Shown: piece after piece, positions 43,093-51,670 of the stretch
Layout: every line of letters begins with the position of its first letter
Numbering within the stretch: the first letter of the stretch is position 1
Assembly: GCF_022538055.1 (NCBI RefSeq)
Contig: NZ_JAKZAM010000020.1
Location: 1-64,000 of the forward strand
From: Cognataquiflexum nitidum
GTDB taxonomy: Bacteria; Bacteroidota; Bacteroidia; Cytophagales; Cyclobacteriaceae
Length of the DNA: 64,000 bases
Direction of reading: 5' to 3'
The notes under the pieces: model-generated
What the model was told of the DNA's origin: nothing
The model's input: the letters and a program-made list of their open reading frames with translations, nothing else
The model's database searches: none
Program-made: the position numbers and the translations under genes

Positions 43093-44466
43093 ATGAAGAC
43101 TAACTCCTATTTCTCTATTTTCCTTTTCTTCATTGCGCTTACTTTTTATTCCCAGGTGTATGCACAGGGAATTTACACCGCACGAGGTTATTGGGAAGAA
43201 TCAAACAAAGAAACATACCGAATCATCAAGCAAAAAAGCATTACAGGCATCGCCCTTACGGCTGATGAGGCCTCCTACCTGCAAGATTTTGAAACTTACC
43301 TTTCCAATTACTACCAACGCCTTTCAGAAGATGAAAAATCATTCTATGCTAAAATGAAAGAACAGTGGGACAGGGAATTAATGGGACCTCTCAATATTCA
43401 GATCATAGAAGAAGAATTTGAATGGCGAAGCAGGGACTATGCGGCCAATATCCTCTTTGGAGCATATTACGGTGCAAGTTTGGTGGCAGTCACAGAAATC
43501 AGTAGTGCAGCCACTCTTGGGATCCCCTTGTTGACGGGTGGACTTTGGGCATTGGGGCCGGTCATTGTCCCCAAAAAATATGAAAACATCGATCGCTCTG
43601 TCATCCGGGCTAGCACCACCGGGAAATTTCTTGGACTGATATATGGCGGGTCCTTGGCATTGATGATTGGTGGGAATGAAGACTACACAGGACAATTGGC
43701 TTTGGGGCTTTCGACTTTGGGAAGTATCGCATTGGGAGAAGTGGGTTTTAAAATGCAGAAGAACAGAAATTTTTCTGAAGGTCATATCGATTTGGTCAGC
43801 CACTACGGCACAATAGGCCCATGGTTGGCGGGGGCTTCATTGGGAGCTGCGGAATCGGAAAATTTAAACCTTTATGGCGCAGCTTTTTTGGCGGGTGGAG
43901 TCGGTGGTATCCTTGTAGCAAATAATGTTTCCAAAAAATACGATTATACCAAAGGCGATGTAAACAACATTTCAGCCATGTCTTTTGCGACAACAGGTAT
44001 TGGTTTTGCAATTTTCGCAGAAACACTCCAAAATGATGCGTCAAGTGCAGCGTTACTATTTCCTGCAGCAGGCACCGTGGTCGGTACCATACTCGCCCAA
44101 AAAGCTGTAAAGGGAGTTTACCTCAACAAAAAGCAGGGAAGCACCATCGCACTTTCAACGGGCGGTGCGGCACTAGTCGGTCTTGGACTTACGGCGATCT
44201 TCGAAACCAATTCCCCTACTCTATGGGTCGGTATTCCTTCGGTGTTTGCATTGGCAACACAACAAATCCTTTTTAACAAATATAAAAAAGACAACCTTTC
44301 AGGAGATTTCCTAGGCAAAATAAACAAGGACAAACCCTACAGATTTACCATGAAAGTGACTCCTGAAAATTACTTCGTCAACCAAAGAATGGCTATCCCT
44401 TTTGGCATCGTCGGACCAAACACCAACATTTCCAATCCTTTAGTCAACCTGAAGCTGGCTTTCTAG
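43093..44466 (+). CDS. exported protein with repeated hydrophobic Gly/Ala-rich segments, unknown function
   Basis: A 457-aa protein with a signal peptide (residues 1-24, cleavage near VYA-Q). An N-terminal helical domain (25-120) is rich in charged residues. From about 120 to 400, eight or so Gly/Ala-rich hydrophobic segments of 18-22 residues alternate with short charged loops (for example GKFLGLIYGGSLALMIGG, LALGLSTLGSIALGEVG and SALLFPAAGTVVG-like). Spacing suggests an internal repeat of about 60 residues. It could be a multi-helix inner-membrane protein or an unusual outer-membrane protein. The tail (FTMKVTPENYF to NPLVNLKLAF) ends in Phe, like many outer-membrane beta proteins. Function unknown. 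Confidence 0.6.
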   Translation: MKTNSYFSIFLFFIALTFYSQVYAQGIYTARGYWEESNKETYRIIKQKSITGIALTADEASYLQDFETYLSNYYQRLSEDEKSFYAKMKEQWDRELMGPLNIQIIEEEFEWRSRDYAANILFGAYYGASLVAVTEISSAATLGIPLLTGGLWALGPVIVPKKYENIDRSVIRASTTGKFLGLIYGGSLALMIGGNEDYTGQLALGLSTLGSIALGEVGFKMQKNRNFSEGHIDLVSHYGTIGPWLAGASLGAAESENLNLYGAAFLAGGVGGILVANNVSKKYDYTKGDVNNISAMSFATTGIGFAIFAETLQNDASSAALLFPAAGTVVGTILAQKAVKGVYLNKKQGSTIALSTGGAALVGLGLTAIFETNSPTLWVGIPSVFALATQQILFNKYKKDNLSGDFLGKINKDKPYRFTMKVTPENYFVNQRMAIPFGIVGPNTNISNPLVNLKLAF

Positions 44467-45044
44467 GTTGTCGGGGCTGTCCCTCTCCATAATAAATTGC
44501 CTCCTGCTTTAGCTAGAGGTGAATGAAAATCAACAGAATCTCCCGGCTTTAGCCAAACCTAAAACAACTGCTTCAATAAGATTATCAGGTTTTGGCTAAA
44601 GCCGATTCTTACTTGCCCTTTATTTTTGAATGGGCTAAAGCCACATTCCTGTTTAACCTCAATATTCCAATACGTCATTCCCCTTTCTGAACATTTACAA
44701 ATGTTGGCGACTCAGAGTGACGACCCCTAAGCTCATGCCGGACCGTAGCCTGCGAGGTGAAACAGCTCATCACCCATTTAGAACTCTACGCAGCGTTGGA
44801 GTGAAGCCCCCTCACATCATGCTGAACGTGGTGAAGCATCTCTATATTCGTTGAGACTGTTCACTGCGTTCAGATTGACGATCCAAAAAAAATTACCTCT
44901 ACAAGAAATTATCCGTGCCAATAGTCACACCAAATGGCGTAACTTGTCCGTAAACTTGTACTTTATTTAAAAGATGAGACAGTCCCAAAAACAGTTTTCA
45001 GCTTCTATCAATCAAAACATTAAAACAAAAAAATAAACAGAATT
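44467..45044. repeat. intergenic REP region with GGCTAAAGCC palindromes
   Basis: No gene is visible in 578 bp. Three copies of the palindrome-like GGCTTTAGCC/GGCTAAAGCC lie at 44545-44554, 44594-44603 and 44633-44642, within longer modules that recur in different order at about 46500-46690. The dispersed 50-bp palindromic element copy 3 follows. The rest resembles other gap filler (catgctgaacgtggtgaagc). Confidence 0.7.
44673..44722. repeat. dispersed 49-50 bp palindromic element, copy 3
   Basis: Starts CGTCATTC and ends GAGTGACG with a central ACATTTACAAATGT. It is more diverged than copies 1 and 2. Confidence 0.72.
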
Positions 45045-46424
45045 ATGTTCTTCGAATTAGTTTATGACAAAAGTCTGGCGCAAGCGAGTTACGTTATTGG
45101 ATGTCAGGCAGGAGGTATTGCCGCAGTAATTGACCCAAAAAGAGACGTGGACACTTACCTCAACATTGCCAAAGCCAATAATTTAAAAATCACCCATATC
45201 CTCGAGACACATATCCACGCAGATTTCCTGAGTGGTTCGAGAGAACTTGCTGCATTGACAGGGGCTGAAATGTACCTTTCTGATGAAGGGGATGAGAACT
45301 GGAAATATGAATTTCCTCACAACAAAATCAAGCACGGTGACATCATCAAATTGGGAAATATCACCTTTGAGGTGCTCCATACACCGGGCCACACACCTGA
45401 AAGTGTAAGTTTCCTGTTGACAGACAGACCTGCTACCACCGAACCTGCGATGCTCTTTACCGGGGATTTCGTGTTTGTGGGAGACGTAGGAAGACCGGAT
45501 TTGCTGGAGCAAGCTGCAGGCATCAAAGGCACGCAGGATATCGGGGCAGCACAGATGTATGATTCATTGCAATCTTTTGCCAAACTCCAAGAGTACATTC
45601 AGGTTTGGCCGGGTCACGGCGCAGGTTCTGCCTGTGGCAAAGCCTTGGGGGCAGTGCCGATGACGACTGTCGGTTATGAGAAAATCAGAAACTGGGCATT
45701 GAACCTGCTCGATGACAAAGCGGCATTTGCCAAAGAACTTCTTGCAGACCAGCCTGAGCCGCCAAAGTACTTCGCGATGATGAAGAAACTGAACAAGGTG
45801 GACAGAAAGCTGTTGACTGAAGTACCAAAAATCAAAAACCTGTCAAAAGATGAATTTGCGAAAGTCAAGAAAGAAGGCCTAAAAATCATCGATGCCAGAC
45901 CTTGGGAGGAATATGCAAAAGGTTTCCTAAAAGGTACGCTAAGCATTAGCAACAACAACTCTTTCTCCACTTGGATGGGTTGGTACCTGAACTATGAGGA
46001 GCATTTTGTTCTTATTGCCCGAGAATCTGAAATCGAAGAACTGACCAGAAAACTGATGAGAATCGGTTTGGATAATATCCATGGATTTATCACTCCTGAT
46101 CAATTGGCTTCGTTCGAAGCAGGACATCTCGAAAACTACAATCCCATCGACAAAGAAACTGTCAAAGCCAAACTTGAAAAAGGAAATGTGCAAGTAGTCG
46201 ATGTCAGGGGTGTGGCAGAATACAAAAAAGGGAAAATCGATTCTTCGGACAACCTCTTCGTGGGTAAACTTCAATTGAACCTCGATAAAGTTTCCAAAGA
46301 CAAACCAGTCATCATCCACTGCCAAGGCGGTGCAAGGGCAGCTATTGCCTACTCTATATTGAGAGCAAACGGATTTGACAATATCCTGAACTACTCCGGT
46401 GGCTACAACGACTGGACAGCTTAA
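45045..46424 (+). CDS. MBL-fold persulfide dioxygenase-like protein with two rhodanese domains
   Basis: A 459-aa protein: ETHE1-like metallo-beta-lactamase domain (1-250) plus two rhodanese domains (about 265-355 and 370-459). Metal ligands are His56, His58 and Asp60 in THIHADF, His116 in TPGHTPES, Asp141 in FTGDF and His191 in WPGHGAGS. The second rhodanese has the active Cys426 in HCQGGAR; the first has Ala325 at that position (VLIARES) and is probably inactive. The enzyme should oxidise glutathione persulfide or a related thiol persulfide to sulfite, with the rhodanese passing sulfur. It has a strong terminator and is flanked by REP modules on both sides. Cytosolic. Confidence 0.9.
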   Translation: MFFELVYDKSLAQASYVIGCQAGGIAAVIDPKRDVDTYLNIAKANNLKITHILETHIHADFLSGSRELAALTGAEMYLSDEGDENWKYEFPHNKIKHGDIIKLGNITFEVLHTPGHTPESVSFLLTDRPATTEPAMLFTGDFVFVGDVGRPDLLEQAAGIKGTQDIGAAQMYDSLQSFAKLQEYIQVWPGHGAGSACGKALGAVPMTTVGYEKIRNWALNLLDDKAAFAKELLADQPEPPKYFAMMKKLNKVDRKLLTEVPKIKNLSKDEFAKVKKEGLKIIDARPWEEYAKGFLKGTLSISNNNSFSTWMGWYLNYEEHFVLIARESEIEELTRKLMRIGLDNIHGFITPDQLASFEAGHLENYNPIDKETVKAKLEKGNVQVVDVRGVAEYKKGKIDSSDNLFVGKLQLNLDKVSKDKPVIIHCQGGARAAIAYSILRANGFDNILNYSGGYNDWTA

Positions 46425-46450
46425 GCATATTTGATTCCCAAAACCAAAAA

Positions 46451-46477
46451 GGAGGACTGAAAAGTCCTCTTTTTTTG
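46451..46477 (+). terminator. intrinsic terminator of the MBL-rhodanese gene
   Basis: A 7-bp stem (46452-46458 with 46463-46469) closes a GAAA tetraloop and is followed by eight T residues. Confidence 0.9.
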
Positions 46478-46504
46478 TTTTATGGTGGAAGATTATGGAT
46501 TCAG

Positions 46505-46690
46505 ATTTTTTGGCTAAAGCCAATTTGGTGATTTTATCAAATTTCATTGAATGGGATAAAGCCACATTCCTATTCAATATGAGTTCCATTTGATAAATCC
46601 CATCTCGATTTTATGACAAATCCCATTTGAATTGCCTCTTGCTTTAGCTGGAGGCAAAATGAATTCAAAATCCAATGGGCTTTAGCCAAA
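46505..46690. repeat. GGCTAAAGCC REP modules downstream of the MBL-rhodanese gene
   Basis: The modules seen at 44490-44660 recur here in swapped order: ggctaaagcc at 46512-46521, a variant near 46552, ctttagctggagg near 46651 and ggctttagcc at 46678-46687. The last copy lies 3 bp from the stop codon of a transposase remnant. Confidence 0.7.
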
Positions 46691-46804
46691 CTATTCCTTG
46701 AATTTTTCAAATCCATATTTGCTCATAAATTCATCATACTCTTCCTGAAATGATTTTTTGCGATCGTGCTATTCTTGGTTTTTAGCTTGATAATGAAAAA
46801 CGGA
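46691..46804 (-). pseudogene. REP-associated Y1-type transposase, C-terminal remnant
   Basis: On the minus strand one frame reads VFHYQAKNQE, a TAG stop at 46769-46771, then HDRKKSFQEEYDEF and SKYGFEKFKE to a terminal stop. This matches the C-terminal part of REP-associated tyrosine (IS200-like) transposases, where NQEEHHRKKSF-x-EEY-x-F is typical. The 5' two-thirds of the gene, including the catalytic HUH and Tyr, are not recognisable upstream. It abuts the GGCTTTAGCC palindrome, which is the usual partner of such transposases. Confidence 0.6.
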
Positions 46805-46815
46805 TCCTGTCATTA

Positions 46816-47511
46816 GTATCAGGGCATGTTCCCCTATCCCTCAGGTACATTCCCGCCCACCATGTCCTATACTCCCCCTACTGATACTCCGTGTCCTAAC
46901 TACCCATACTACGTGTCCTAGCTATAGATACTCCGCCTCTGGGTTACCCTTGAGCTACATCCCATCTTCACAATCCTTGAAGTAACTTACTAGATTACCC
47001 CTACCATTTCGGTATTGAAGATTTACCTAATTACAAAATCCATGACCGAAATAACCAACTAATGCACTTCTTTTTTCCATGGGCTGCGGTGCATGGCAAT
47101 TCCTGGTATTATGAAGATTGTTTTAGCACCTTCCCCATGGCTACCAATATTTCGCTCTGCCGCGGCGGACTTTTTGTTTGTAGACCTTCTGCGTCAATCT
47201 GCGATATCTGCGGGAGATAATAAAACCTACTATTTTCATTGCTCTCTGTGGTGAAATTTTTATAATAGAATAAATCTATTGGGTGATAAAAATCATAAAA
47301 CGTCTATTGGGATTTTTGTAGATTTAATTTTGGGTTAAAGCAAACTTAAAGCAAAAATACCAGGGTAAAAATCAAGAAAAACATCGCCATCAGTGATTTG
47401 GGATTTGTTTTTTTATCCTGGTTCGGGAGATTCTTATTCACTGAATCTATTTTACACAGGACTGATGCTGATCAAAAAAAGATCCTACTCCGACATCCAT
47501 TTTCAATATAA
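46816..47511. other. non-coding stretch with degenerate repeats
   Basis: About 700 bp without a believable gene. It contains degenerate direct units tactccgtgtccta / tactacgtgtccta (46865-46925), a ctgcgtcaatctgcgatatctgcggg and ctctctgtggtgaaa element (47185-47260) like those at 51450-52680, and an FNR-like site near 47462. Confidence 0.5.
47462..47475. promoter_or_regulatory. FNR/CRP-like operator upstream of cytochrome c
   Basis: CTGAT-GCTG-ATCAA matches the FNR consensus TTGAT-N4-ATCAA at 9 of 10 positions and lies 36 bp before the ATG of the cytochrome gene. Confidence 0.35.
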
Positions 47512-48006
47512 ATGATAGACACTATGACTACCATGAGACTTGACATTCTATCATTATTGCCCGCCTTGTTGTGGATTGGCATTCTTTTGTACCTGCATCA
47601 GAATAAAAAAAACGAAGTCTCTATACAACTCCAAAAGAGTGAACAGAACTTAGAGGGTCTGGTCTTGATGGACAAGTATTGCTTTGCCTGTCACCATCCG
47701 GGTATGGGTCAGGGACCTTCCGCACGGATTGGACCGCCGATGTTCAGGGTAAGGGAACATTACTTCAGAGAAGGAATGGCAAGGGAAGAGTTTGTAGATC
47801 CCATAATTGCCTATGTGCAGCATCCCAGTCAGGACAAATCCAAAATGCCCGGAGCCATCCGAAACTTTGGGCTGATGCCACCGCTGCCCATCGACCAAAA
47901 AGACCTGATCAGCATCGTCAATTACATCTATGACCATGACCTTGCATCCGAACAATGGATTAATGAATGGAAAGATCTTAAAAAGCAGGAAAATCCACTA
48001 CTCTAA
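47512..48006 (+). CDS. membrane-anchored c-type cytochrome
   Basis: A 164-aa protein with one N-terminal membrane helix (about residues 11-28) and a periplasmic monoheme cytochrome c domain. The heme motif CFACH is at residues 57-61. A candidate Met ligand lies in KSKMPGA or FGLMPPL. The C-terminal YIYDHDLASEQ helix is typical of class I cytochromes. It should shuttle electrons at the inner membrane. ATG codons at 47524 and 47533 are alternative starts. It lies 25 bp upstream of the methyltransferase gene and may be cotranscribed with it. An FNR-like site lies upstream. Confidence 0.87.
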   Translation: MIDTMTTMRLDILSLLPALLWIGILLYLHQNKKNEVSIQLQKSEQNLEGLVLMDKYCFACHHPGMGQGPSARIGPPMFRVREHYFREGMAREEFVDPIIAYVQHPSQDKSKMPGAIRNFGLMPPLPIDQKDLISIVNYIYDHDLASEQWINEWKDLKKQENPLL

Positions 48007-48031
48007 AGTAAAAATCACCGATATCATTGTT

Positions 48032-48706
48032 ATGAAGTACCTGGCCTTTCTCTTTTTCTTTTTTCTTCCACAAACAGATCAATACAAAGCTGTGAAAGAA
48101 CAGATGGTCAAAAACCAGATTGCAGCCCGGGGAATTGCCAATCAGACTATTCTCGAGGCCATGAGGAAAGTACCGCGGCATCTATTGGTTCCCGAAGACC
48201 AAAGGGAATATGCCTATGAAGACCTTCCGCTTCCCATCGGTGAGGGGCAGACCATTTCACAACCCTATGTTGTCGCTTACATGACCGACCTTATCACTCC
48301 AAAAAAATACATGAAAGTCTTGGAGATTGGGACGGGTTCCGGGTATCAGGCTGCTATTTTGGCCGAAATAGTAGAAGAAGTCTATACCATTGAGATCGTC
48401 GAAAGTCTCGGAAAACGTGCAAAAAAGGATTTAGACAACTTAGGCTACACCAATATCAATTTCCGAATCGGAGACGGCTATCTAGGTTGGAAGGAACAAG
48501 GTCCCTTTGATGCGATCATTGTCACTGCGGCGGCGGAGAAAGTGCCCCAACCGCTGATCGACCAACTCAAAGAGGGTGGTAAAATGGTCATTCCCGTCGG
48601 ACCGCAAGGAAAACTACAGGATCTTTTACTTCTCGAAAAATCGAATGGCCAAATTAAAATAACGAACCTAGGCCCTGTGAGGTTTGTACCTTTTACAAGA
48701 AAGTAA
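48032..48706 (+). CDS. pcm: protein-L-isoaspartate O-methyltransferase, apparently exported
   Basis: A 224-aa PCMT that methylates isoaspartyl residues to start repair of aged proteins. Family blocks are clear: PRHLLVPEDQREYAYEDLPLPIGEGQTISQP, split here by mention only, then VLEIGTGSGYQAAILAE (SAM motif I), IGDGYLGW and VTAAAEKVPQPLI. Unlike the enterobacterial enzyme it begins with a Lys and a hydrophobic run (YLAFLFFFFLP) that looks like a short signal peptide, so it may work in the periplasm. I chose ATG 48032 because the longer frame overlaps the cytochrome gene and lacks family likeness. Confidence 0.9.
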   Translation: MKYLAFLFFFFLPQTDQYKAVKEQMVKNQIAARGIANQTILEAMRKVPRHLLVPEDQREYAYEDLPLPIGEGQTISQPYVVAYMTDLITPKKYMKVLEIGTGSGYQAAILAEIVEEVYTIEIVESLGKRAKKDLDNLGYTNINFRIGDGYLGWKEQGPFDAIIVTAAAEKVPQPLIDQLKEGGKMVIPVGPQGKLQDLLLLEKSNGQIKITNLGPVRFVPFTRK

Positions 48707-48716
48707 TTTAATTGTT

Positions 48717-50384
48717 TCAATCCACAATAAACTTGATCATCTCAAAACGGTCATTTACCTGGATTTCCAGAATGTTGATTCCTTTGGGTAACTCCCGGAC
48801 CAGAGCCGAAAGAACCTCATTCATTTCCCTTTCACTTGAAACATAGTATTCTTTGGTTCCTCCAAAAGAATTGATGATCCTAAATCGGATGAAAAGGTCA
48901 TTGGCCGGAATGGTTTCCCCCAACCTCACCATGAGTTTATTTCCCTTATTTGGATTAGGATATATATACCAATTGGCGAGACTTTTGTGCACGCTTACAG
49001 GGGTGACTGTCATGATACGGCCAAAAGTATAATTCCCATTTACATCTACTTGCCTGATCCTGTAATACAGCCTGTCACCGGTCATGGGAAAGTCAATATC
49101 CTCAAAACTGTAACTTATTTGCTCATTGGACCAGCCTGCACCTTGAACTTTGCCTATTGGAATAAAATCATATACCCCTTTCACAGACCTTTCTATTTCA
49201 AAATGGCTATTTTCCCACTCAGCAGTAGTGACCCAATATAAAATGATTTGATTTTCTTCCTCATCATATAGTAGCTGTTCTTCAAGTATTTTGATCGGTA
49301 ACTTGCGGTAGCACCAATCTCCTGTAAACTCATCCCAATCTTCTTCGGCAGCGATCAAGGTATAACCTGCGGTGCAGCCACCAACAACTGTGGAAAGCAA
49401 TGCTACCTCTGTTCCACATTTAAAAATCTTTGCCGAACCTGAGGACTTCGTAAAAGTCTGATTGTAAAAATGCGCTCCTGCAAACATCCTGATCCAAGAA
49501 TCCCCAAGGACCGTCATGGATTTGATCCCTGCATTGCCATATATGTCAAATAGCGCCGATCCTGCTATTTCCAAAGACACTAGGTTCAATGCACCTCCGG
49601 ATTCCACGATGAGATAGGAATCACCTTTGATATTGATGCCTGAACAGACATTGGAACTCCCGCTTCCTTTTATAATCAAAGCATTTTTAGAGGTAATTGC
49701 GGTCGGCGTAGTTCCTGAGTTTCCGGCATCGAGATTTAGCTGCATGACCTCAAAGACCCCCTCTACTATGACCTTGTTGCTGTTGCCATTGGTAAAGGCA
49801 AGCGTACCACCAACCCTGAATGTGGCCTGTGGATCAACCTGAAAAAGTATTCCCTCATATTGGTTAGTTGATGGATTAAGGACATTGTCAGTCTCGAGAA
49901 CAGTTCCATTTCCAAGATTGACTACCGACTGCTTGTTGTAGTAGGTATTCCCATCTATGTTGATCCGCGCAGTACCGATACCTGCAGCATGGTTAAAGCC
50001 CAACTCAGCACGCTCCAATAGGTAGACATGTCTGGGAATATTCAGGCTGACCCCTTCAGCCAAGGTAATGTTGTAAATGGGGCCAAGGAAGGCAAAGTTA
50101 AATCCCGGATCGAGTGTCAGGGGATCATTGATGATCACATTGACTTCACAGTTGTTTTTTATGGAATTGTATCCAGGCAAAGATGAGGAGGAAACCAAGG
50201 GAGGAAACGTACTTACTGAATTAAACGAACAACCGGCGATGTCCACCTTGTCCCAACAGTTACCGTCTATCCAGGATTCCGAACAACCTATTTTGGTAGG
50301 ATTATAGGTGTATGTCTGCCCAAGCACAGGACTTGAAACGAACAACAGCAATAGCACAATATAGGAGATAAATAAGCCTTTCAT
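48717..50384 (-). CDS. secreted beta-rich protein with type IX secretion C-terminal signal
   Basis: A 555-aa surface or secreted protein of unknown function. A Sec signal peptide (residues 1-22, cleavage near VLG-Q) is followed by a repetitive beta-helix-like region rich in Gly, Asn and Ser (about 60-340) with patterns such as LIIKGSGSSN and LVSLEIAGSALFDIYG. A fibronectin-like segment follows (about 365-460, ENSHFEIERSV, YYRIRQVDVNGNYTFG). The last 80 residues are a T9SS type A sorting domain starting WYIYPNPNKG. It should be exported by T9SS and anchored or released. It is convergent with pcm with only 10 bp between stops and no terminator. Confidence 0.82.
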   Translation of the reverse strand: MKGLFISYIVLLLLFVSSPVLGQTYTYNPTKIGCSESWIDGNCWDKVDIAGCSFNSVSTFPPLVSSSSLPGYNSIKNNCEVNVIINDPLTLDPGFNFAFLGPIYNITLAEGVSLNIPRHVYLLERAELGFNHAAGIGTARINIDGNTYYNKQSVVNLGNGTVLETDNVLNPSTNQYEGILFQVDPQATFRVGGTLAFTNGNSNKVIVEGVFEVMQLNLDAGNSGTTPTAITSKNALIIKGSGSSNVCSGINIKGDSYLIVESGGALNLVSLEIAGSALFDIYGNAGIKSMTVLGDSWIRMFAGAHFYNQTFTKSSGSAKIFKCGTEVALLSTVVGGCTAGYTLIAAEEDWDEFTGDWCYRKLPIKILEEQLLYDEEENQIILYWVTTAEWENSHFEIERSVKGVYDFIPIGKVQGAGWSNEQISYSFEDIDFPMTGDRLYYRIRQVDVNGNYTFGRIMTVTPVSVHKSLANWYIYPNPNKGNKLMVRLGETIPANDLFIRFRIINSFGGTKEYYVSSEREMNEVLSALVRELPKGINILEIQVNDRFEMIKFIVD

Positions 50385-50826
50385 TGGAGTCGGGTGATTA
50401 ACGCAATAAGAAGGTGTTCATAAAATACTTTTTTCAGATTCACAAATACACAATGTTGTATTTATTGAACTTTACTAATATTTCATAAAACAATATCGGT
50501 ACAAACCACTGAATTACCAAGAAAAACCTGATTTCTTAAAGGAAAAACTCATAAATAAAATACTTCCAAAACCTCTATCTAAACCTTATCCGATTTAATA
50601 CTAAAAGTATAATCTTGGAATAACAGACAATCTTGAATCAATTGCTGTTTTCAAAATTTAAGCAGAATAAAAATTGACTCCCAAGACCTTAAAAAGTGAA
50701 AAAAAAGGTTGTTTTGGATCAATATCCATTAATATCCAAAATCAATCAATATCTGTAATCAAAATTAAAAACTTTATAACAGTCCCTAAACAAATAACCA
50801 ATTAACCCCTTACCAAATAACCAATT
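50385..50826. other. 442-bp AT-rich intergenic region
   Basis: No gene is seen. Near 50723-50760 are short inverted copies of the atattgattgatattgg motif that recurs at 56722-56757. The rest is plain AT-rich sequence. Confidence 0.4.
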
Positions 50827-51288
50827 TCAATCCGGCCTATACTTCATCTGAATCCCTCTCAAAAAATTTCTCAGAATCTGATCCTTACAGGGACGGTATT
50901 GATCTTGTGTTGGTTTACGAAAAAACGCACTCAGTTCATGCTTGCTTATGTTGATATTTACCTTGGCCAAGATTTCCAATATCTCATCATCCTTCATGTT
51001 GAGGGCGATTTTGAGTTTTTGGAAGATCATGTTATTGGTTAGGGTCTTCTCCGCCACAGGTACATCCCCTTCCCGCTTGCCACGGCGGTCGATAATCAGT
51101 CCATTGAGAAAATAGGCCAAGTCCTTGTCATAAATTCCCCTATAGTCCGGATCCTCTTCCCGCTTTAGCCAATCACTTACCTCAGACCTTGTGACTGTCT
51201 TTCCTCCCAAGCCAAACAATGCGATCATCTTGTCATCACCAAAATCAAAAGTATAGCGCAGGCTGCGAAGGATATCGTTATTGGTCAT
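50827..51288 (-). CDS. DUF1456 family protein (YehS-like)
   Basis: A 153-aa cytosolic protein made of two similar DUF1456 repeats. Repeat 1 begins MTNNDILRSLRYTFDFGDDKMI and repeat 2 begins LTNNMIFQKLKIALNMKDDEIL (both split by function only in position). Each ends in a segment with SDWLKREEDPDYR or SAFFRKPTQDQYR. The family is widespread and uncharacterised; its role is unknown. Length is typical. It is single, with an AT-rich region downstream. Confidence 0.88.
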   Translation of the reverse strand: MTNNDILRSLRYTFDFGDDKMIALFGLGGKTVTRSEVSDWLKREEDPDYRGIYDKDLAYFLNGLIIDRRGKREGDVPVAEKTLTNNMIFQKLKIALNMKDDEILEILAKVNINISKHELSAFFRKPTQDQYRPCKDQILRNFLRGIQMKYRPD

Positions 51289-51670
51289 TTTTTAAAGGAT
51301 GAAGGAGGAAGGTTGAAATCTGAATTCGACGGAACGTAAAGATGTCTGATTGGAGGAAGTTTTCCAAATAAGAAGATTAAAGCCGGAAAAGGAAATCTCC
51401 CTTTGAGGCTCCTTGCTTTCCCTTCGTTTGCTTTGTGATACAAGAAAATTTATCTCACGCGGAGCCAAAGAGGGAAAGGAAAAAAATCGATGGATGATGC
51501 ATCATTTCTCTGTGTGCTCAGCGCGCTCCGTGGTAAAATTAACTAGACTTTGGGACTCTTTGCGAAACCTTTGCGTCCATTGCGGTAAAAGAAATATTTC
51601 CACGCTTTCTATTTACTAAAATTTCCACTCAAATTTCAAACATTAACCCGCTCAATTCTCTTCTTATGGT
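51289..51670. repeat. gap with ATCTCACGC...CTCTGTG...GTGGTAAA filler
   Basis: The 382-bp gap contains one copy of the low-complexity block atctcacgcggagccaaaga, ctctgtgtgctcagcg and gtggtaaaat (about 51453-51600), related to the three tandem copies at 52275-52680. Reading frames across it are repeat-derived and not credible. Confidence 0.5.

Noticed and set aside
51413-51619. A 68-aa frame in the gap before the CIA30 gene
   Set aside because: It is encoded by the low-complexity TCTCACGC/GTGGTAAA filler that also fills other gaps, without family likeness.
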